This document shows positions 6,345 through 14,913 of a stretch of DNA of 36,467 bases, piece by piece. Made by a program: the position numbers and the translations under genes. Position 1 is the stretch's first letter; each line of letters opens with the position of its first letter. This DNA comes from a bacterium. GTDB taxonomy: Bacteria; Planctomycetota; UBA1135; GCA-002686595. Where the stretch lies: the NCBI GenBank assembly GCA_024228395.1, contig JAAETM010000095.1, forward strand, positions 1 through 36,467. Reading direction: 5' to 3'. Under the pieces are notes generated by a model. It had not been told where the DNA came from, searched no databases, and saw only the letters and a list, made by a program, of their open reading frames with translations.

Positions 6345-8423
6345 ACGGGGGCGAACAATGATCAGCAAAACAGCACCCGGGATCGCGAGGTAGGGCAGGT
6401 AGGGGAACCAGGCGGCGTCCATGTACGGCATGCGCTTGGAGCCCATGAGGACCATGTAGCCGTTGTAGGTGGCGTGGCAGAAGACCGCAGGCCAGATAGA
6501 GCGGGCGCGCAGGGTCAATCCACCGAGCAAGAAGCCAATGACCGCCGTAGGCAGCAGTCTGTGCACAGACGCATGGGCTGCGGCAAAAAACAGGGCTTGC
6601 CAAAGCAACGCTTTGCGAGTCGAGAATCCTCGGCGCAGGCTGGATAGCACGGCACCGCGGAAGAACAACTCCTCGCAGAAGCCAGGGGAAAGCGCGAACA
6701 GGAATAGGAGTTTCGCGAGGCTGATCTCATCGAAAATCTTGGCCATGGCCTCGCCACTCCCAGCCATGCTGCTGGGGATTGGCAGGGCTTTCGTTTGCAG
6801 GACGAGGAAATGCTCCATTCCCCAGCCCAAGGCCGGAACCATCAGCAAGCCGCCAAGGACCATTCCGATGGGAGGCAAGCGCAGACCCAACTCATGGGTC
6901 AGTGACTTGTAACCCGGGCCCGATTGCAGGCCCTGGCTAGACTCGGGCCCCATCCGTTTTTTAGCACGCAGGGCGCAGAGGATCGCCATCAGCGGCATCA
7001 ACCCCCAAAGCATCCACGCCAGCCCACCCAGCATATCCTTGGACTGCAGCCAGGAACCGATTACGTAGACCGCCAACACCCCCGCAAAACCCCAGCGCTT
7101 GCCGTGGCGTGCGGGGCCCTGTCGCGCAGCCTTTTGCACGTCGCTGTCCGCCACCAACGCACTTTCCCCATCCATCTGCCTAGCCAGTTGACGCAATGCC
7201 AACCAGGACCAGAAGAGGTGGCTGACTACCATGACCCCGGTCGGCGCCAAGGTCAGTTGACCCTGCAAGACATCCCTCAGGGTCAAGGCGGCGCCGCTGA
7301 AGGGAATGGCGGCCAGGAACACATTGTGGGGCAAACCCGGTTGGAAAACGATGGCGGAGGGGATGGCTGCGACGATCGTGATCGGTAGCAACAGGTACTG
7401 TCCCTCCCGGAAGGTACGTGCCCGTCCCAAGGCCAAGCACAGCATGGCGCACAGCAAAAGGGCGCCAGGCGCGTACAGCATGGCCGAGAGCAGGCGCATG
7501 GCGCCGATGCCCTGCATGTCGCTGTTGGCTCCCGTGGTCAGCCCCAGGGTCACGCACATGTAGAGCGCGGCCAGGTTGGCCAGTAGGGTGGCCATCGCGG
7601 CGATGGCGACAGCAGCGTACTTGCCATAAGCCAAGGTCTGGGGCGACATCGGCTGCACGAGCAGGGTTTCCAAGGTGCCCGATTCCCGTTCGCCGGCGAA
7701 CACGGAAAGGGCGGCGAAAGCACCGCCGCTCATCAGCAGCAGTACCAGCAGCATGGGCAGCATGCGCCCCAGCTTGGCACCTCCCCGTTCCTCTTCGCTG
7801 GCCACGTCAACCCGGCCTCCATCGAGGAAGGCACCCGGGTCGAAGCCGAGCAGCTTGATGCGCAGGGCTTGCTTCTGCTCTCCTTCCAGTTGGCGCAGGG
7901 CCGAGGACATGCGCTTTCTGGCTTCGTTCGAGTTGTTGTTCTTGACGTCGTAGTAGATCGAGACTTCGGGCCGCCCAGGGAACGCAAACTTCCTGTGACC
8001 TACGATCAGAATCTCGCTCTCCTTTGGCAGAATCTCCCGGTAGAGTTTGCGCCGTTGACCTGTGAAGTCCGCTTCCTCTCTGGCGACTGGATCCGTCAGG
8101 AACGCATCCTCTTCCAGCTCGGCAAACACCGTTCCATCAAAGGACTCCAGCTCCACCGCCTCCACAGCCTGCATGGCCTCGAGAATGGGGATGGACTGCT
8201 CTTCGCTCAATTGGCTCAGGTCATAAAGCACCTGCACCGTACGCTCCGCCATCTGGTTTTCGGAGATCTCGCTGAGCTTGTTCTGGCCCGCCAGCAACCA
8301 GGGATACAGCAGCATGGGCAATACGATCGAAGCGAACAGGGCTCGCTTGTCGCGTACCAGCTGCCGCAGCTCGCAGGTGAGCACCGCCCAGAACTGGCGC
8401 TTGGGTTGGATCTGTCGGTTCAT
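6336..8423 (-). CDS. ABC transporter permease fused to CPBP intramembrane protease
   Basis: This 695-residue fusion has two parts. Residues 1 to about 450 form an ABC-2/NatB-type permease: an N-terminal helix after LRQLVRDKRALFASIVLPML, a long extracytoplasmic loop, then a helix cluster including SVFAGERESGTLETLLVQPM, the loop motif seen in NatB-type permeases. Residues about 530-695 form a CPBP (CAAX/abortive-infection) domain with the catalytic EELFFRG near 583, FFAAAHASVHR near 612 and FCHATYNGYM near 648. CPBP domains are glutamate/histidine intramembrane proteases. The start ATG-8423 overlaps the ATPase stop as ATGA, showing translational coupling. The three-gene operon encodes an exporter like NatAB; substrate unknown. 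Confidence 0.88.
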   Translation of the reverse strand: MNRQIQPKRQFWAVLTCELRQLVRDKRALFASIVLPMLLYPWLLAGQNKLSEISENQMAERTVQVLYDLSQLSEEQSIPILEAMQAVEAVELESFDGTVFAELEEDAFLTDPVAREEADFTGQRRKLYREILPKESEILIVGHRKFAFPGRPEVSIYYDVKNNNSNEARKRMSSALRQLEGEQKQALRIKLLGFDPGAFLDGGRVDVASEEERGGAKLGRMLPMLLVLLLMSGGAFAALSVFAGERESGTLETLLVQPMSPQTLAYGKYAAVAIAAMATLLANLAALYMCVTLGLTTGANSDMQGIGAMRLLSAMLYAPGALLLCAMLCLALGRARTFREGQYLLLPITIVAAIPSAIVFQPGLPHNVFLAAIPFSGAALTLRDVLQGQLTLAPTGVMVVSHLFWSWLALRQLARQMDGESALVADSDVQKAARQGPARHGKRWGFAGVLAVYVIGSWLQSKDMLGGLAWMLWGLMPLMAILCALRAKKRMGPESSQGLQSGPGYKSLTHELGLRLPPIGMVLGGLLMVPALGWGMEHFLVLQTKALPIPSSMAGSGEAMAKIFDEISLAKLLFLFALSPGFCEELFFRGAVLSSLRRGFSTRKALLWQALFFAAAHASVHRLLPTAVIGFLLGGLTLRARSIWPAVFCHATYNGYMVLMGSKRMPYMDAAWFPYLPYLAIPGAVLLIIVRPREE

Positions 8424-9214
8424 GATCCGGAGGCCTCGGTTTCCGCCCGACGCACGAGTTCCTTGAAAATCTCGTCCAGGTACTCGCACCCGGCCAACTC
8501 CCGCAATTCATCCATGTTGCCCACGGCCAAGGTGCGGCCATAGTGCACGATGCCGATGCGATCGCACAGGCGCTCCGCTTCGGAGAGAATATGGGTCGAA
8601 AAGAGTACGCAGCGGCCGGAGGAGCGACGTGATTCCACAAAGTCGATCATGTCGCTGGCGGCCATGATATCGAGGCCCGAGGTGGGTTCGTCCAAGATCA
8701 GAACGCTGGGGTCGTGCACGACGGCCCGCGCGATCGAAATGCGTTGGCGTTGACCGGTGGAAAGGCCCTCGCAGCGGCCGTCCACAAACTCGTGCAGGTG
8801 GAAGGTCTCAATCAGCTCGTCGATGCGGGCTTCGAGGGCCCTATCCTGCAAACCATGCAACTTGCCGAAGTAGGCCAACGTCTCTCGGGCGGTGAGCCTG
8901 GGGTAGAGCCCGGTGGTTCCCGACAGGAATCCGATGCGTTGGCGAACCCCCATGGGATCGGCTGTGGCATCGGTGCCCGCGATCATGGCGCGGCCAGCCG
9001 ACGGAACCAGGATGCCTGCCAGCATGCGCAAGGTCGTGGTCTTGCCGGCGCCGTTCGGACCTAGCAATCCAAAGATCTCGCCGTAGCGGCAATCCAGGTC
9101 CAGGTTCTTGACCGCTTCGACCCGGCCCCGCTCGGGATCGTGAAAGGTCTTGACCAAGCCTTGGGCGTGGATGGCGAGTTGCACTTCGGTGCTGTTTTCT
9201 TGGGAGAGGCTCAT
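8420..9214 (-). CDS. ABC transporter ATP-binding protein (NatA-like)
   Basis: This 264-residue ABC ATPase has Walker A GPNGAGKTT at about 46-54, a Q-loop region, signature LSTGQRQR and Walker B VLILDEPTSGLD, with the switch histidine in STHILSEAERLCDR. It resembles NatA, the ATPase of the Na+-exporting NatAB system. It sits between two permeases and is coupled to both: its ATG-9214 overlaps the upstream permease stop as ATGA, and its stop overlaps the next start. The longer frame to 9427 lies inside the upstream gene and is rejected. Confidence 0.9.
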   Translation of the reverse strand: MSLSQENSTEVQLAIHAQGLVKTFHDPERGRVEAVKNLDLDCRYGEIFGLLGPNGAGKTTTLRMLAGILVPSAGRAMIAGTDATADPMGVRQRIGFLSGTTGLYPRLTARETLAYFGKLHGLQDRALEARIDELIETFHLHEFVDGRCEGLSTGQRQRISIARAVVHDPSVLILDEPTSGLDIMAASDMIDFVESRRSSGRCVLFSTHILSEAERLCDRIGIVHYGRTLAVGNMDELRELAGCEYLDEIFKELVRRAETEASGS

Positions 9215-10530
9215 TGGGCTTTGCGGCGCAGCAGGTGCTTGAGGGACATGGAGGAGCCTGCGAAGGCCAGGGCTTCTTGACTGAGGATTCGCACGCAAAG
9301 GCGCACGGCGATCCAGGCGCTGGCCAAAAGGCTCAGGGCAGTGATCAGGTAGGGGATGGGCAGGGAATCCATGACCATGATCGAACGGATGGCGAGGATC
9401 ACATTGACCACGGGCACCAAGGCCCACATCTCGTTCAGCTGCATGCCGGGCATGACACCGATGATCGCTGGCAGAATGAAGAACATTTGGGCGGGGCCGA
9501 GCATGGCTTGCCCTTCCTTAAACGATTTCGTCAAGCCGGCCAGAGCGGTTAGCGTGGCCGAGACGAAGAAGCAAAAGAGCAGGATGAGCGGCAGGGAGAA
9601 GAGTATGGCCTTGAATGGGAATTGGATTTCCACGGGCACGCTGGGCCCGAGGGTGGCCAAGAGGTGACGGGCGGCCAAACCCATCGAGGTCAGGTTTAGC
9701 GTGGTGGCGATAAAGGCCAAGAGGGTGCAGGCAAATATCTTGCCCGTAAGAACCTTGGCTCGGGGGACCGGCAGCAGCAGGGTTGTTTCCGAGGTGCCGC
9801 GTTCCTTTTCGCCGGCGGTCAAGTCTACGGCGGGGAAGAAAGCTCCCATGACCGCCATCACAACGATCATCATCGGCAGAAGCATGGAGAGCATCAGGGC
9901 GCCCTTGTCCTTGTGGGTGGTCACGGCTCGGGAACTGATGTCGAGGGGGTCCAGGGTTCCAGGTTCCAATCCCGCAGCTTCTGCCGCTTGCTTGCGGTAG
10001 CTTGCGATCAAGGAGCTCACCAGGTTTTGGGTGCGGTCCCCGGCCAGCTCCGAATGGGAGCGTGTGCTGTGCACATACAAGGTGGTCTTTCCGTCGGTTC
10101 CGCTACCCAGTAGCAACACCGCATCGGGTTTGTCTTTTTCGTCATCTGCGACCTCTTCACCCTGCGCCACGGGGGTGAGCCATTCGCGAATCTCCTCGTC
10201 ACTCTGGATCCCGCTATCGGTGATGAGGGATATCGGTTGGAACACGGGAGCTTTGTCGGTGCCCTTGGGCAGCAGCGCTTGCATGTCACGTTGGACCAGC
10301 TCCACCCGGACCGGGTCCCCGACCAGGGCGATCTCCACCTTGGTTTGCTCCTGGTGACCTTTAACCACCAGAAACCCTTGCAGGATGGCCCAGAACACCA
10401 AGGGGTACATCACAATTGGCAATACGATCGAGTTCTGCACCGTCTGACGGTCTCGCAGGCTGGAGAGCAGTTCCTTGCGGGCGATGTGGAGCGTCGGGAA
10501 GAACAGCCTGGAGGGAAGGGGGGGGGGCAT
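9211..10530 (-). CDS. ABC-2 type transporter permease (NatB-like)
   Basis: This 439-residue membrane protein has an N-terminal helix after ARKELLSSLRDRQTVQN, an extracytoplasmic domain of about 200 residues, and six C-terminal helices (MLSMLLPMMIVVMAVMGAFF onward). The loop motif TAGEKERGTSETTLL parallels GERESGTLETLLV in the fused permease of the same operon, so the two are probably half-transporters of one complex with the ATPase between them. The start is ATG-10530 (MPPPLPSRL). A run of ten C residues (complement of 10518-10527) directly follows the ATG. The longer frame to 10713 overlaps the divergent lepB start region and is rejected. Confidence 0.88.
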   Translation of the reverse strand: MPPPLPSRLFFPTLHIARKELLSSLRDRQTVQNSIVLPIVMYPLVFWAILQGFLVVKGHQEQTKVEIALVGDPVRVELVQRDMQALLPKGTDKAPVFQPISLITDSGIQSDEEIREWLTPVAQGEEVADDEKDKPDAVLLLGSGTDGKTTLYVHSTRSHSELAGDRTQNLVSSLIASYRKQAAEAAGLEPGTLDPLDISSRAVTTHKDKGALMLSMLLPMMIVVMAVMGAFFPAVDLTAGEKERGTSETTLLLPVPRAKVLTGKIFACTLLAFIATTLNLTSMGLAARHLLATLGPSVPVEIQFPFKAILFSLPLILLFCFFVSATLTALAGLTKSFKEGQAMLGPAQMFFILPAIIGVMPGMQLNEMWALVPVVNVILAIRSIMVMDSLPIPYLITALSLLASAWIAVRLCVRILSQEALAFAGSSMSLKHLLRRKAQ

Positions 10531-10634
10531 GCGATGGATTGGGGGAGCGTGGACGGGGCTACAGGGTAGCCAAAGGAGCCCCCCAACGGAAAGCGGTTCA
10601 AGTTTGCCTTTTGCGAAGACCGATAGCTGTTTCC

Positions 10635-11354
10635 ATGGAATCCCCCTTGGACGGCCAAGCTGCGCAGCAGGAGCAGGAACATTTTTCCGGTTCCCCCGTT
10701 TGCGACGAAACACCCTTCTCCCTAGCGGAGTTGATGGCGCCTGACCGGGCGTCGACGGTTGGTTCGGGGACTGCCGGGGAGGCCGTGCAGGCCCCCGTTC
10801 GTACCCATGTCTGGGTCCAGCCCAAGCCCAAACGCCGTACCATCTTCGGGTTGTTGCTCGGGTGCATGTTGACGGTGATGAAAGTTTGCCTGCCCTTGGC
10901 GGTGATCGCGAGTTTGTCCTTCAACTACTCCGAGGTGCGTGGGGCTTCCATGCGCCCTGGTATTCACGATCGGGACCGCATTCTGGTGGACCACGTGTCC
11001 TACAGCTTTGTGGAGGTGGAACGTGGGGACATCATCGTGCTGCGCTATCCCCTCGACCCTTCCCTCGACTACATCAAGCGCGTAGTGGCGCTACCCGGGG
11101 ACGAGGTCGTGATCCAATATGGTGGATTGTGGGTAAATGGGCAGCCCGTGGAGCAGCCCTACGTGGATGTGAAGTCTCTGGATCCTTCTACCACGTTGCG
11201 CACGAAGGTAAAGGAAGGGCACTACTTTGTGCTGGGGGACAACCGGATCCGGAGTTCGGATAGCCGCGAGTTTGGCCAGGTGAAGAAGTCGTTGGTACGC
11301 GGGAAGGTGCGCTTCAGGATCTGGCCCTTGGATCGGGTTGGGTTGATTCGGTAG
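10635..11354 (+). CDS. lepB: Signal peptidase I
   Basis: This 239-residue S26 peptidase removes signal peptides from exported proteins at the outer face of the inner membrane. A cytoplasmic N-terminus of about 68 residues precedes one hydrophobic helix at about 69-95 (FGLLLGCMLTVMKVCLPLAV). The nucleophile is Ser105 in RGASMRPG, the general base is Lys148 in YIKRVVALPGDEV, and the conserved GDNRIRSSDSREFG box follows. The length is compact and the large E. coli-type insertion is absent. Start ATG-10635 is chosen because upstream residues fall in the divergent promoter region. It is transcribed divergently from the ABC operon. Confidence 0.92.
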   Translation: MESPLDGQAAQQEQEHFSGSPVCDETPFSLAELMAPDRASTVGSGTAGEAVQAPVRTHVWVQPKPKRRTIFGLLLGCMLTVMKVCLPLAVIASLSFNYSEVRGASMRPGIHDRDRILVDHVSYSFVEVERGDIIVLRYPLDPSLDYIKRVVALPGDEVVIQYGGLWVNGQPVEQPYVDVKSLDPSTTLRTKVKEGHYFVLGDNRIRSSDSREFGQVKKSLVRGKVRFRIWPLDRVGLIR

Positions 11355-11371
11355 GAATCGAGACAGGGTTT

Positions 11372-11431
11372 CGCGGTGGAGGGGAAAATCGGGTTTAGAG
11401 ACGGGGGAGGAAGGGGCTTTCCTCCACCGCG
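11372..11431. terminator. Inverted repeat after lepB, candidate terminator
   Basis: CGCGGTGGAGG (11372-11382) pairs perfectly with CCTCCACCGCG (11421-11431) across a 38-nt loop, starting 18 nt after the lepB stop. There is no U-tract, so an intrinsic terminator is uncertain. Confidence 0.35.
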
Positions 11432-11492
11432 CAACCCCAACTCCCTCCCTTTAAATGCACACGGGCCCAAACACAAGCCACCCCCAGCAGCC

Positions 11493-11520
11493 TTGCCATC
11501 CGATCCCTAACCAATAGAAT
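11493..11520 (+). promoter_or_regulatory. Leaderless promoter of the SDR gene
   Basis: TTGCCA (11493-11498), a 16-nt spacer and TAGAAT (11515-11520) precede ATG-11528 by 7 nt, so the transcript should start at or next to the start codon. Confidence 0.6.
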
Positions 11521-11527
11521 CGACCCC

Positions 11528-12256
11528 ATGGAATCCCCCAACGGCCAAGTGATCCTCATAAGCGGCGCCAGTGGTGGACTCGCCAAAGGAATCGCCAAAA
11601 CCCTGTTCGGTGCCGGCTACAAAGTGCACGTGATCGGACGCAACCCCACTCGTTTGGGGGATCTGGCCACCGACCTAGGCCAATCGAATGTACACGTGGG
11701 GGATTTGAACGAGGCCGGAACCGCAGAGCGCATCGTGGGGCGCGTCCTTGATACAGAGGCCCGACTCGATGGGCTCGTGTTGGGCGTGGGGCCGTACAAC
11801 GCCGGAACCTTGGCCGGAACCGATGCGACCAGATGGGCCGAACTTTGGCATGGCAACGTTCAGTGCGGCGTGGGTTTGTTCGACGCGGCACGCAGCGCGC
11901 TGCGTGAATCAAAAGGAACGGCCTTGTTCTTTGGCGCTGCGGGTTTGGCCGGTTTGCAAGCGCGCAAGACGACAGCGGCTTACACGGCCGTCAAAACCGC
12001 TTTGCTCTCCTACGTGGTTTCCTTGGCCAAGGAGGAAGCTGAGCATGGTGTGCGCGTGAACATGATCTCGCCGGGCGTCGTACCCCATGGGGGCGCTTCC
12101 GAGGACACCAACTGCAGCAACACCTGGAAACAAATCCCCCTGGGGCGGCCTGGCAAGGTACAGGATGTGAGCGAGGTGGCGCTCTGGCTCATGGGCCCAG
12201 GGGCCCAATACATCACGGGTCAGAACCTAGAAGTGGCTGGCGGCTTTCTGTTGTAG
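11528..12256 (+). CDS. Short-chain dehydrogenase/reductase family protein
   Basis: This 242-residue classical-SDR-length Rossmann protein has the cofactor loop SGASGGLAKGIA at about 12-23 and the active-site pair Tyr152/Lys156 (YTAVK), followed by VRVNMISPG. The segment where the catalytic Ser is normally found reads FFGAAGLAG, so the Ser is not obvious and may be replaced by Ala; oxidoreductase activity should not be assumed. The substrate is unknown. The aldehyde dehydrogenase starts 22 nt downstream but has its own -10 element, so co-transcription is only possible. Confidence 0.87.
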   Translation: MESPNGQVILISGASGGLAKGIAKTLFGAGYKVHVIGRNPTRLGDLATDLGQSNVHVGDLNEAGTAERIVGRVLDTEARLDGLVLGVGPYNAGTLAGTDATRWAELWHGNVQCGVGLFDAARSALRESKGTALFFGAAGLAGLQARKTTAAYTAVKTALLSYVVSLAKEEAEHGVRVNMISPGVVPHGGASEDTNCSNTWKQIPLGRPGKVQDVSEVALWLMGPGAQYITGQNLEVAGGFLL

Positions 12257-12266
12257 CCCGGGCCTG

Positions 12267-12272
12267 TATGCT
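12267..12272 (+). promoter_or_regulatory. -10 element (TATGCT) of the aldehyde dehydrogenase gene
   Basis: TATGCT ends 6 nt before ATG-12279, matching the leaderless spacing seen at other genes here. The -35 region is weak. Confidence 0.45.
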
Positions 12273-12278
12273 ATTTGC

Positions 12279-13646
12279 ATGCAACCTATCATCGACCGCA
12301 ATCCATCCACGGGGGAAGTGCTGGCGGAAATCCCCGGCGCCACTCTTTCCGAAATCCAAGGTGCCGTGGCCACGGCCCGCCAGGCCCAGGGTGGCTGGGC
12401 CCAACTGTCCCCGGCGGATCGCGCGCAGAAATTGCAAGGCATGGTGGCCTCCCTCGAAAAACGGGAAGGGAAAATTGCCAGGGCGATCACCCAGGAGATG
12501 GGCAAGACCTTTGCCGCTGCCACAGGTGAGGTCAAGGGTTACACGGGCGGGGTGAGCGCCCAGGTTGAGGAGGTTTGCAAGGCCATGCAGCCCGACGATT
12601 TCTCTACCGACAAGATGCAAACCCAAGTGGTGCGCGCACCCCACGGTGTGGTCGCCGCCATCACCCCTTGGAACTTCCCCCTGGGCATGCCCCTGTCGAT
12701 CCTGATCCCCGCCCTGGGCGCAGGCAACTCGGTGGTCTTCAAACCCAGCGAACACGTACCCCTGACCGGTGTGCTGATCTTCGATGCGATTGCGGAGAAC
12801 GTGCCCGCAGGCGTGATCACCCTGGTGCAAGGCGCCGGCGACGTGGGGGCCGCGTTGGTGGAGTCCGATGTGGACATGATTGGATTCGTGGGCAGTCGGG
12901 ACACGGGCAAGCGCATCATGTCATCCGCGGCTGGCGAGTTGAAACGTTTGGTGTTGGAGTTGGGCGGCAAGGATCCCGTGATCGTCTTCGCCGATTCCGA
13001 TTTGGAAGCTGCCGCGGAATGCGTGACCGGCGGATCCCTGCGCAACACGGGCCAGGTCTGTTGCTCCGTGGAGCGTGTGTTTGTGGAAGCGAGCGTGTCG
13101 GACAAATTCGAGTCCATGGTTCTGGAGAAGGCCAAGGCTTGGAAGCATGGCGACGGTTTTGAAGAGAACGTCAACATGGGGCCACTGGTATCTGTGGAGC
13201 AGAGGGACAAGGTCGCCGCCCAAGTCACCGAAGCTGTCCGCGATGGGGCGCGCCTTTTGCTCGGGGGCCAAACTCCTGAGGGCCCGGGCGCTTTCTATCC
13301 TGCAACGGTGCTTGCGGGGGTCGATCCAAGTCTGCGGGTCGCTCGCGATGAGACCTTTGGCCCCGTGGTCAGCCTTTCCACCTTCAATGGGGAAGAGGCG
13401 GAAGCCATCCGGCTGGGCAATGACACACCCTACGGTTTGGGTGCCAGTGTTTGGTCGGGGGATGTGGAACGCGGTCGCCGTGTGGCTGGGGCGTTGCAGG
13501 CTGGACAGGTGGGGGTGAACCGCTATCTGGCCGGTGCTGCTGGCACGCCTTGGGTGGGAGCGCGTCAATCCGGGTTTGGTTTCCTTGGGGGGATTGAGGG
13601 TCATAGGCAGTTTGCTACACCTAAGACTTTGAGTGTGCCTGTTTGA
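12279..13646 (+). CDS. NAD(P)-dependent aldehyde dehydrogenase (succinate-semialdehyde dehydrogenase-like)
   Basis: This 455-residue aldehyde dehydrogenase oxidises an aldehyde to the acid. It shows the ITPWNFP cofactor motif at 128-134, KPSEHVPLT, the Rossmann GFVGSRDTGK loop, general base Glu227 in LELGGKDP and nucleophile Cys261 in NTGQVCCSVERV. ETFGPVV and the C-terminal GFGFLGG substrate region are also present. The short N-terminus and GYTGG region are like the SSADH/GabD-type clade, but the natural aldehyde is uncertain. It lies behind the SDR gene, so a shared alcohol/aldehyde route is possible. Confidence 0.92.
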   Translation: MQPIIDRNPSTGEVLAEIPGATLSEIQGAVATARQAQGGWAQLSPADRAQKLQGMVASLEKREGKIARAITQEMGKTFAAATGEVKGYTGGVSAQVEEVCKAMQPDDFSTDKMQTQVVRAPHGVVAAITPWNFPLGMPLSILIPALGAGNSVVFKPSEHVPLTGVLIFDAIAENVPAGVITLVQGAGDVGAALVESDVDMIGFVGSRDTGKRIMSSAAGELKRLVLELGGKDPVIVFADSDLEAAAECVTGGSLRNTGQVCCSVERVFVEASVSDKFESMVLEKAKAWKHGDGFEENVNMGPLVSVEQRDKVAAQVTEAVRDGARLLLGGQTPEGPGAFYPATVLAGVDPSLRVARDETFGPVVSLSTFNGEEAEAIRLGNDTPYGLGASVWSGDVERGRRVAGALQAGQVGVNRYLAGAAGTPWVGARQSGFGFLGGIEGHRQFATPKTLSVPV

Positions 13647-13780
13647 CTTGCTGCCTGGTGCTCCTTTGTGCATTTGTGTGAGCCCAAAAGCTCGTGCCTC
13701 TCCAGCCCCTCCATCCGCGCCCTCCCTCCGCAGCAGGCCCGCTGGTCTCTCTCTCACCCCAAATGCCCAATGGGTACCCC

Positions 13781-14911
13781 TCAGTCTTCCAGTGTCGTTA
13801 GCACCGCATCCCAATCCAGATCGACAGGGTCCCATTTGTCGGGTAGCTCCTGGGCATTCATCGCCTCTTCAATCGATTGGATGCGTTCATCGAACTGGGG
13901 GTGACTACTGGCCCAGGCCATACCCTTGGGCATGTCCCCATAGCGATCCTGCATCCTGCTGAAGGAATCGATCAGTCCTTGGGGACTGATTCCTGCGGCG
14001 ATCAGGATTCGCACGCCTTCCAGGTCCGCCTCGGTCTCCGCATCCTGCGAATAATCATTCACCTGCTGCAAAGCAAACAGCTCCACGGCGACCGACTCCA
14101 AACCATCCAAGCTGCCAAACAGGATTGCCATGCCTGCGGCAAAGGCCCCATTGTGGGCGACGCGCAAGAGCCCATGGCGCAGTTTGGCATGGGCCATTTC
14201 GTGGGCTAGAACTCCAGCGACCTGGTCGGGATGATCGCTTTGTGTGATCAGGCCGGTGAACACGGTGATGTAGCCTCCCGGCAGAGCGTAGGCGTTGGCT
14301 TCGTCATTGCGCACCACACGGAACTGGTACTGCAGTCCTTCGACCGTGGCGTGGGGGGTGAGGCGGTCTAGAATGGCCTGAATCGCTTCGTTGACGGCCT
14401 CGTCTTCCACAATGCTGCCGCCGGCGTCCATCGATTCCTGGGCGGCTTCACCCAGGGCTTCGTCCACTTCCATGGGCAGGGCGTCGACGGAGGCGGTGAT
14501 GGTTCCATCGAAGAGCGTGGGGACCGACCACAGGAATGCACCGAGTGCGATTAGCACGAGGGCGCAGCCGAACAGGTGCTTGCTTCGTGAGGACGTTTTC
14601 TGACCGGACAGGCGGGTGAGTTGCTCGTTCAGATCGTTGCCCGCCATGGTTTCGAGGGCCCGCTCGAAGGCGGGGTCCAGGCAGGTCACGCTCGAGCTGC
14701 CGTCCTTTGAGGTGGCGATGAGGGCTCCGCTCTCGTCGCGGCGCAGGCGCATGCCTTTGAAAGCAAGGGTCTGCATTTCCTCTCCATCGGGCCGGGCATG
14801 GATGCCTCCGCGGTCCACGGCAATGTGGGCGGGGCAGCTGTCCCCTGAAATCGACTTGCCGCGCAGGCGGCCTTTGAAGGCCTCCTTCGGGTTGTATTGG
14901 GTGGCGGTCAT
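13781..14911 (-). CDS. M48-family membrane zinc metallopeptidase
   Basis: This 376-residue protein has about 110 cytosolic N-terminal residues that include ITCxx-like repeats of uncertain fold. One transmembrane segment (LFGCALVLIALGAFLWSVP) precedes the M48 catalytic domain. The domain carries HEMAH at about 237-241 and the third ligand in DAETEADLEGV, followed by the family's SSHPQFDERI motif. It resembles BepA/HtpX-like proteases of envelope quality control. ATG-14911 lies 2 nt after the stop of the FAH-family gene, so the two form an operon. The longer frame to 15235 overlaps that gene and is rejected. Confidence 0.9.
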   Translation of the reverse strand: MTATQYNPKEAFKGRLRGKSISGDSCPAHIAVDRGGIHARPDGEEMQTLAFKGMRLRRDESGALIATSKDGSSSVTCLDPAFERALETMAGNDLNEQLTRLSGQKTSSRSKHLFGCALVLIALGAFLWSVPTLFDGTITASVDALPMEVDEALGEAAQESMDAGGSIVEDEAVNEAIQAILDRLTPHATVEGLQYQFRVVRNDEANAYALPGGYITVFTGLITQSDHPDQVAGVLAHEMAHAKLRHGLLRVAHNGAFAAGMAILFGSLDGLESVAVELFALQQVNDYSQDAETEADLEGVRILIAAGISPQGLIDSFSRMQDRYGDMPKGMAWASSHPQFDERIQSIEEAMNAQELPDKWDPVDLDWDAVLTTLED

Positions 14912-14913
14912 GA

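Noticed and set aside
6086-6361. Small plus-strand ORFs in the EamA/ABC-CPBP gap
   Set aside because: Translations are Pro/Arg/His-rich with no hydrophobic or motif pattern, and no promoter or ribosome site is seen.
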